Below are positions 58,763 through 64,000 of a stretch of DNA of 64,000 bases, in pieces. This DNA is from Anaerocolumna xylanovorans DSM 12503 (lineage in GTDB: Bacteria > Bacillota > Clostridia > Lachnospirales > Lachnospiraceae), in contig NZ_FRFD01000012.1 in the NCBI RefSeq assembly GCF_900143645.1, positions 124,001 to 188,000 on the forward strand, read 5' to 3'. A model generated the notes under the pieces. It ran no database searches. It was not told where the DNA came from and saw only the letters and a program-made list of their open reading frames with translations. How positions within the stretch are numbered: the stretch's first letter is position 1; every line of letters begins with the position of its first letter. Made by a program: the position numbers and the translations under genes.

Positions 58763-60829
58763 ATGAAAACAAGATTTAGCAAACTTTTATCCGTATTGCT
58801 TACTCTGGCCCTGGTTATCGGATTACTTGGAGTTCCAGGCAGCACAGTAAAGGCAGAAAGCAGCTCCGGTGATGTAACAATTACCTTGCTGGAAACAACT
58901 GATATACACGGACATACGGTAGAAGTTACCAATTTATCAGACAGCTCCACCAATCAATACCGTTTGGCGTATATGTCAAAGGCATTCGACAATTACCGCA
59001 GCCAGGGAAATGTGATTTTATTAAATGGCGGTGATTCCTTCCAGGGAACTCCCATCTCTAATTTCTCTTATGGTAAATATGTGGTACAGTCCTTTGATGC
59101 CATGGATTATGATGCCCATGGACTTGGCAACCATGAATTTGACTGGGGACTTGATGCAGTATTAACCAAAAATGGTACATACATTAACAGTTCTACCCCT
59201 GTACTGGCCTGCAACGTATACTATGCAGGAACCAAGAATAAAATCCCTTACACCCAGGATTATACTATCGTAGAACGCGGCGGCAAAAAAGTTGCTATTA
59301 TAGGCTGGGCTGCAGAATATTCCGTAGATATTATGGCAGCTATGATTGCACCCTACACCATCAGCGAGGATGTAAGCCTTGTAAATGATCTTGCAAAGAA
59401 ATTAAAGGACAGCAAAGAAGCCGATGCCGTTATCGTATTAGCTCATCAGGATGCTGCGGAAGCTGCAGAATTATTTGACCATAACTATGTAGATTTTCTG
59501 TTCGGCGGACACTCCCATAAGACTGAAAATGGCAAGTCTCAAAGCGGTATTCCTTATGCAGAAGCTAACTGCTATGGCTATGGTTATTCAAAAGCAACCA
59601 TGACAATAAAGGCAAATGGCGGCGTTACCATAGATAACCCCACTTTTGTATCTGTTTACGATAAGACAAATCTTTCCAACTTATATAACACACCTGAAAA
59701 CGCTAAAAACTTAGACAGTGAGATTGTAACTATCAGCAATATGTCAGTTGACAGCGTAGCGCCAAGACTGAATAAGGAAATGGCAGACCTTCCGGTTGCT
59801 TTAGACAGAAATTATATCGGTGATTCCCTGACCACAACTATGGGTAACTTTGTTACCGATTTAATGCTTTCCGGGCAGAAGGATGCAGATTTCGTTTTCT
59901 GTAATGATGGCGGTATCCGCTGCAACTTCGATGCAAAGAAGCTGACAGCATATGATATGTATACTGTATTTCCTTTCAATAACCTGTTATATACGGTTCA
60001 GATGACCGGCGCACAGGTAGTTAAACTTCTGGAACAGATAGTCGGCAATGATTCTTCAAACATGCAGATGGCAGGTTTGACAGCCAAATACGATTTAACC
60101 CTTCCGGAAGACCATCAGGTATTTGATATCCGCATTGCTGACGGCACCCCCATTGACTTAAATAAGACATATACTATTTTAACCAATGAGTACCTTGCAA
60201 CCGGCGGTAACAAATATACCGTATTTTTAACAGATGTTGTTTCCAAGACTAATACCAACACTCTGGACAACGAGACTGTAATTGCTTCTTTAAAGGAACT
60301 TGGTTCCAAGGGAGCTTTAAATCCTGACCTTAACGCCAGATTTGTAAAAGGTACATTGGAAGCTCCCGCTGTCACCACCAAAACTGCAACCCTCTATGAA
60401 GGAAACAATCTGCAGCTGGTGTTCAGTAATTTACTTGGAACTGCTAAGATTACCTATAGCAGCAGCAACAGCAAAGTTGCAAAAGTAGATAAAAACGGCT
60501 TAATCACTACCCTAAAAACAGGTACCGTAACGATTACTTCCGCTGTTACCCAGGGTGATACCACTTACAAGCTCCAGACTAAGATTACCGTTAAGAAACC
60601 AAGCCTTGCTTTCTCTTCTTCAACAGGCGCTATCAAGCTTGGCAAGAGCTACACCTTTAAGGTAAAAGCAAATGGTATCACAGGAGCCGTTAAATGGTCT
60701 TCCAGTGACAAATCAGTTGCTGCTGTTACAAGCACCGGCAAAGTAACCAGTAAAAAGGCCGGAACAACAGTAATAACTGCAACCCTTGGAAATTACACTG
60801 TTTCCAAGAAGATAAAGGTAACAAAGTAA
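58763..60829 (+). CDS. Secreted 5'-nucleotidase / UshA-like protein with Ig-like domains
   Basis: 688 residues with a signal peptide ending ...GSTVKA. The metallophosphatase domain (~40-300) has ETTDIHGHTVE, NGGDSFQGTP, GLGNHEFDWG, LAHQDA and GGHSHKTENG; the 5'-nucleotidase C-terminal domain (~350-530) has NDGGIRCNFDAKKL. The C-terminal ~150 residues are two Big_2-like Ig domains (ITYSSSNSKVAKVDKNGLI, KWSSSDKSVAAVTSTGKV) likely for cell-surface retention. It would dephosphorylate extracellular nucleotides. No sortase motif is seen. Confidence 0.93.
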   Translation: MKTRFSKLLSVLLTLALVIGLLGVPGSTVKAESSSGDVTITLLETTDIHGHTVEVTNLSDSSTNQYRLAYMSKAFDNYRSQGNVILLNGGDSFQGTPISNFSYGKYVVQSFDAMDYDAHGLGNHEFDWGLDAVLTKNGTYINSSTPVLACNVYYAGTKNKIPYTQDYTIVERGGKKVAIIGWAAEYSVDIMAAMIAPYTISEDVSLVNDLAKKLKDSKEADAVIVLAHQDAAEAAELFDHNYVDFLFGGHSHKTENGKSQSGIPYAEANCYGYGYSKATMTIKANGGVTIDNPTFVSVYDKTNLSNLYNTPENAKNLDSEIVTISNMSVDSVAPRLNKEMADLPVALDRNYIGDSLTTTMGNFVTDLMLSGQKDADFVFCNDGGIRCNFDAKKLTAYDMYTVFPFNNLLYTVQMTGAQVVKLLEQIVGNDSSNMQMAGLTAKYDLTLPEDHQVFDIRIADGTPIDLNKTYTILTNEYLATGGNKYTVFLTDVVSKTNTNTLDNETVIASLKELGSKGALNPDLNARFVKGTLEAPAVTTKTATLYEGNNLQLVFSNLLGTAKITYSSSNSKVAKVDKNGLITTLKTGTVTITSAVTQGDTTYKLQTKITVKKPSLAFSSSTGAIKLGKSYTFKVKANGITGAVKWSSSDKSVAAVTSTGKVTSKKAGTTVITATLGNYTVSKKIKVTK

Positions 60830-60864
60830 TAACTGGCATTATCATTAGGGGTTCACACAAATAA

Positions 60865-60915
60865 AAATAAAGACCGGTTAGCAGCCTGTAAGACGTGCTA
60901 ACCGGTCTTTATTTT
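60865..60915. terminator. Bidirectional terminator
   Basis: AAATAAAGACCGGTTAGCA pairs with TGCTAACCGGTCTTTATTT between convergent genes. Confidence 0.9.
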
Positions 60916-60926
60916 AACAAGTCACT

Positions 60927-61922
60927 TCAACTAAAGTATAGAATTTTATCCTTTCCAAACCGCCTGTCAATCTCCTCTAACAAAAACCTCTCTCCGTCTT
61001 CCCGCAGCTCCGGCCTGTAACAATATTTTCCCATACCTCTGCCCTTCATACGTTCTTTATCATAAAGCTCCATCGCATCAGGAAAGGCTTCTTTATTGAT
61101 ACTTCTGTGAATAAAGCTGTAAGTCATAAAGATGATTTCAATGAACATCGTTTTCTTTACCTTTGGTGAAAGTGTTTCCGCCAGAATATCCAAAAGCTCT
61201 GTATAAAGGTTCTTCCAATTATCTAACAGTATAACGGGTGCTATCAATATCCCTACCGGGTAATCTGCTTCTGCCACTTTGTTTAAAGCTTCAATCCGGT
61301 TTTGTAAGGATGCTGTGCCGATTTCTATATTGCTGATAATAGGCTGGGGATTTACCGACATCCGAAAGATGACCCTGCCCTGATGATTGATATTCAGCAT
61401 GGGTTCTACCATGTTAAATTTCGTCGGAAAGGTCAGCTTTCCCTTTTTTGCTCTTAAGAATTCTTCTAATATCCAGGGAAGATTTCCGGTAATGGTATTC
61501 TCCAATATGAGGTCACTGTTGCTTCCGATTTCAAAGACATTTTCCGTATCACTTTTTTCAGAAAACCGGATAAGCTTATTCATCATTTCTTCCCGGTTAA
61601 CAAATACTCTTAGATAGGAGCATTTGTTATAGTTGCAGACCAGATAACAGTACAGGCACATAGCGGTGCAGCCGGAAGAGGTAAATGGTACTAAGTAATC
61701 CGACACCTTAAAATTCGGGGAATACTTGTGGGTCTTTCTGGTACCAAGGATCAGGAGGGTCTTTAACTCCTTAAATTCCTTGTTTTCCTTGGTCCTAAGC
61801 TCCTCGATGTTATTGTGGCTTTCTATGGGTATCCACGGAAGGTCCTTGTATTTCTCCTGCAATTCCCTGCCTAATTTATATCCTAAAACATCCGGTTCGT
61901 AATATATCTTGGAAGGTTTCAT
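60927..61922 (-). CDS. splB: Spore photoproduct lyase
   Basis: 331 residues from the ATG at 61922 (AAAGGA 7-8 nt upstream). Radical SAM enzyme that repairs the UV spore photoproduct in DNA during germination. The cluster Cys set is SSGCTAMCLYCYLVC (CxxxCxxC). The Cys expected in the FExxCTSD segment of Bacillus SplB is replaced here: the segment reads FEIGSNSDLILEN. Another Cys (NYNKCSYLRVFVN) lies closer to the cluster. The fold and length otherwise fit SplB. Confidence 0.9.
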   Translation of the reverse strand: MKPSKIYYEPDVLGYKLGRELQEKYKDLPWIPIESHNNIEELRTKENKEFKELKTLLILGTRKTHKYSPNFKVSDYLVPFTSSGCTAMCLYCYLVCNYNKCSYLRVFVNREEMMNKLIRFSEKSDTENVFEIGSNSDLILENTITGNLPWILEEFLRAKKGKLTFPTKFNMVEPMLNINHQGRVIFRMSVNPQPIISNIEIGTASLQNRIEALNKVAEADYPVGILIAPVILLDNWKNLYTELLDILAETLSPKVKKTMFIEIIFMTYSFIHRSINKEAFPDAMELYDKERMKGRGMGKYCYRPELREDGERFLLEEIDRRFGKDKILYFS

Positions 61923-62031
61923 AGCATTTTCCTTTCTTTTGTATTTCAAAATGAAATGTACTTACTCTTTAGTATCTTCCAAGATATTAATTTTTACTAT
62001 TTTCATATTGTTATTATTAAAATTGAACGCA

Positions 62032-63762
62032 CTACTCCATATAACCGCCCTTCATAGGGGATACAGCGTGTTTTGCATATATATTTAATACACCTTTTTT
62101 ATATTTTGACTCCTTAGGAGTAAAGTTCTTTCTTCTTTCCTCCAAAATTTTATCCATCACTTCTTCTGCTAAGGGCTGTCCGTTTACTCCTATTAGCTTA
62201 AGAACGCGGTTTTCAATATCCAGCAATATCATATCTCCTTCTTCCACAAGGGCAATCGGTCCGCCTTCTGCTGCCTCCGGCGAGACATGTCCAATGGCAG
62301 GCCCCTTGGAAGCGCCGGAAAAGCGTCCGTCCGTAATAAGGGCGATCGATTTTGCAAGCTCTGTGTCAGAGGATATGGCTTCCGTCGTATAAAACATCTC
62401 CGGCATACCGCTCCCCTTTGGCCCCTCATAACGGATAATAACCGCATCACCGGGTTTTATTACCTTACTTAATACAGCCTCTAATGCTTCTTCTTCACAG
62501 TCAAAGGGCCTTGCGGTAAGAACAGCCTTATACATTTCCTTCGGAACGGCAGAATGCTTTACCACAGCGCCTTCCGGTGCCAGATTACCCTTTAATACTG
62601 CAATGGTTCCATTTCTTCCAATAGGACTATCAAAGGGGCGGATAATATCCTCTCTTTTTAATCCTGTCTCTTGCAAGTAAGAATAGCATTTCTCATAATA
62701 ACCGTTTTGCTTTAGCTCTTCTAAGTTCTCTCCCAGTGTCTTTCCGGTAACCGTTAATACATCCAGATGAAGGCTTCTCTTAATTTCCTCCATTACTGCC
62801 GGCACCCCTCCTGCATAGTAAAAATACTGTGCAGGCCATTTTCCTGCGGGCCTTATATCTAAAAGGTAATGAGCCCCCCGGTGAAGCTTATCAAAGCTGT
62901 CACTGTCAAGTTCATAGCCGAATTCTCTGGCAATAGAAGGCATATGTAAGAGACAGTTTGTAGACCCGGATATGGCGGCATGAACCATAACCGCATTTTC
63001 AAAGGATTTCATTGTTACAATATCTCTTGCTTTTATTCCCTCCCTGGCAAGCTTTACAATCTGCTCTCCTGCTGCCTTTGCCTGCGATGACAAATCTTCA
63101 CACATAGCAGGCATCAAGGCACTTCCCGGTAACATTAGTCCCAGTGCTTCCGCCATAATCTGCATACTGGAGGCTGTTCCCATAAAGGAGCAGGCGCCGC
63201 AGGAAGGGCAGGCATTGTATTTATAATAATTTAATTCCTCTTCTGTTATCTCGCCCCTCCTAAACATAGCACTGTAGGCTCCTATCTGCTCCAGGGTCAG
63301 TAGCTTTGGCCCTGCATCCATTACTCCGCCAGTAACCATAATAGAAGGAATATTCACTCTGCCGATTCCCATTAGGTGGGCAGGAACTCCCTTATCACAG
63401 CTTGCGATAAAAACTCCGCCGTCAAAGGGCGTTGCTCCTGCATGAATCTCTATCATATTTGCAATGGTTTCCCTGGATACCAGGGAATAGTTGATGCCGT
63501 CATGCCCCTGGGCCATCCCGTCACAGATGTCCGTGGTAAAATACCTTGAGGCTTTCGCTCCTTTATCCTTAATTCCCTCTGCTGCCTTTTCCACCAGTCC
63601 AAAAAGATGGGCACTTCCCGGATGGCTGTCCCCAAAGGTACTCTCAATCATAATCTGCGGTTTTGATAAATCCTCAATACTCCACCCCATTCCTCTTCTC
63701 AAAGGATCTAATTCCGGAGCGATTTTACGAAGCTTCTGGCTTGGTAATCCTTCTATGTTCAT
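62032..63762 (-). CDS. IlvD/EDD family dehydratase
   Basis: 576 residues, ATG after AGAGGTCAAG. Fe-S dehydratase of the dihydroxy-acid / sugar-acid dehydratase family: FIASCDKGVPAH, YNACPSCGACSFMGTASSM, and TDGRFSGASKGPAIGHVSPEA. The CPSCGAC motif differs from the PTCGSC usual in branched-chain IlvD, and the gene stands alone without ilv genes, which leans towards a sugar-acid (e.g. xylonate or arabinonate) substrate. Not decidable from sequence alone. Confidence 0.87.
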   Translation of the reverse strand: MNIEGLPSQKLRKIAPELDPLRRGMGWSIEDLSKPQIMIESTFGDSHPGSAHLFGLVEKAAEGIKDKGAKASRYFTTDICDGMAQGHDGINYSLVSRETIANMIEIHAGATPFDGGVFIASCDKGVPAHLMGIGRVNIPSIMVTGGVMDAGPKLLTLEQIGAYSAMFRRGEITEEELNYYKYNACPSCGACSFMGTASSMQIMAEALGLMLPGSALMPAMCEDLSSQAKAAGEQIVKLAREGIKARDIVTMKSFENAVMVHAAISGSTNCLLHMPSIAREFGYELDSDSFDKLHRGAHYLLDIRPAGKWPAQYFYYAGGVPAVMEEIKRSLHLDVLTVTGKTLGENLEELKQNGYYEKCYSYLQETGLKREDIIRPFDSPIGRNGTIAVLKGNLAPEGAVVKHSAVPKEMYKAVLTARPFDCEEEALEAVLSKVIKPGDAVIIRYEGPKGSGMPEMFYTTEAISSDTELAKSIALITDGRFSGASKGPAIGHVSPEAAEGGPIALVEEGDMILLDIENRVLKLIGVNGQPLAEEVMDKILEERRKNFTPKESKYKKGVLNIYAKHAVSPMKGGYME

Positions 63763-63848
63763 CTTGACCTCTTTTCTGAATATCCGGCAATTTTAATAAT
63801 GTCCTGATTTTCAAAAATATATTTCTTTCTATGGTTATATTGCTCTTC

Positions 63849-63998
63849 TTATAGCACTCTTGTCAAGACCGGTCTTATGATGATTGCTGCCGGGAATATC
63901 ACTTTTGCCTTCTCAATTTTCCCCGGAGCCTCCTTTAAAAGGCGTATAGCCCTGCATGCATAAAGGCAGCTCCAGATGGTTGGATTCCAACAATTTTT
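63849..63998 (-). CDS. Possible C-terminus of a further minus-strand gene (partial)
   Basis: An open minus-strand frame of 49 codons reaches the window edge and ends at a TAA at 63849. It reads ...IRLLKEAPGKIEKAKVIF..., with coding-like composition, but I do not recognise it and the ilvD-like promoter region overlaps it. Low confidence. Confidence 0.25.
   Translation of the reverse strand, partial: KNCWNPTIWSCLYACRAIRLLKEAPGKIEKAKVIFPAAIIIRPVLTRVL
63861..63876. promoter_or_regulatory. 12-bp palindrome over a TTGACA, upstream of the IlvD-like gene
   Basis: AAGACCGGTCTT (63865-63876) overlaps a minus-strand TTGACA (63866-63861). The -10 is weak. Possible operator. Confidence 0.4.
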
Positions 63999-64000
63999 TA

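Noticed and set aside
1..64000. CRISPR array, prophage, insertion sequence or integron
   Set aside because: No regularly spaced repeats, transposase, integrase or phage genes in any frame.
1..64000. tRNA or rRNA genes
   Set aside because: No stretch resembling a tRNA cloverleaf or rRNA was noticed by eye in the intergenic regions; a tRNA scan would confirm.

Overview
The window looks like chromosomal DNA of a spore-forming, strictly anaerobic Firmicute of the Lachnospiraceae / Clostridium cluster XIVa type. This is an inference from gene content: sporulation genes (cotJABC, spmA/spmB, spore photoproduct lyase), an oxygen-sensitive class III ribonucleotide reductase (nrdD/nrdG), an [FeFe]-hydrogenase-associated ACT regulator at the left edge, a PPi-type phosphofructokinase, a SAM-I riboswitch, a methionyl T-box, a long clostridial SRP RNA, and strong AGGAGG ribosome sites. 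No rRNA, tRNA, CRISPR array, insertion sequence or prophage was seen, and about 90% of the window is coding.

Layout. 1-5.3 kb: end of a hydrogenase-regulator gene, a two-component system, metK behind a SAM-I riboswitch, and a divergent HD-GYP phosphodiesterase. 5.3-7.4 kb: a self-contained TetR/flavodoxin operon with a perfect palindromic operator. 7.4-10.2 kb: murA, an unusual shikimate-kinase-like gene and a flavin reductase. 10.3-18 kb: a stretch of poorly known proteins (stand-alone Ig-like protein, CBS/DRTGG pyrophosphatase, TPR protein with a degenerate AAA-like domain, XRE/membrane-protein pair, a 779-residue protein with a cyclic-nucleotide-binding-like N-terminus). 17.9-24 kb: SRP RNA, tadA, a second glycyl-radical-activase-like gene, a GNAT, an acidic-linker protein, a YqeY protein and a Uup-like ABC-F ATPase. 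24.2-27 kb: nrdDG with probable NrdR boxes. 27-32.6 kb: a membrane-bound MutS-like ATPase, PPi-PFK, ksgA and tatD. 33-34 kb: cotJABC. 34-46.5 kb: carbohydrate-related units (HTH sensor plus DUF4965-type enzyme; GntR plus GH38), metG under a T-box, a wall- or membrane-anchored two-repeat protein and a DUF885 lipoprotein peptidase. 46.5-49.2 kb: an ABC-2 exporter. 49.5-57.7 kb: spmAB, abrB and a cluster syntenic with B. subtilis yaaO-tmk-yaaR-holB-yaaT-yabB-rsmI-abrB, in which the tmk slot holds a guanylate-kinase-fold protein. 57.8-64 kb: a flavodoxin-like oxidoreductase, a secreted 5'-nucleotidase with Ig-like domains, spore photoproduct lyase and an IlvD/EDD dehydratase.

Most genes are ordinary housekeeping genes. 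The features I judge least explained are: (i) a short palindromic element present three times, twice placed so that it supplies the ribosome-binding site of the next gene; (ii) a 21-bp dyad shared by the flavin reductase and yaaR promoter regions; (iii) three large family-restricted proteins of unknown role (12.3-14.1, 15.3-17.6 and 20.3-21.6 kb); (iv) a transmembrane MutS-like ATPase; (v) kinases and a DNA-repair enzyme that lack residues expected of their families. No single dramatic new defence or mobile system is evident.
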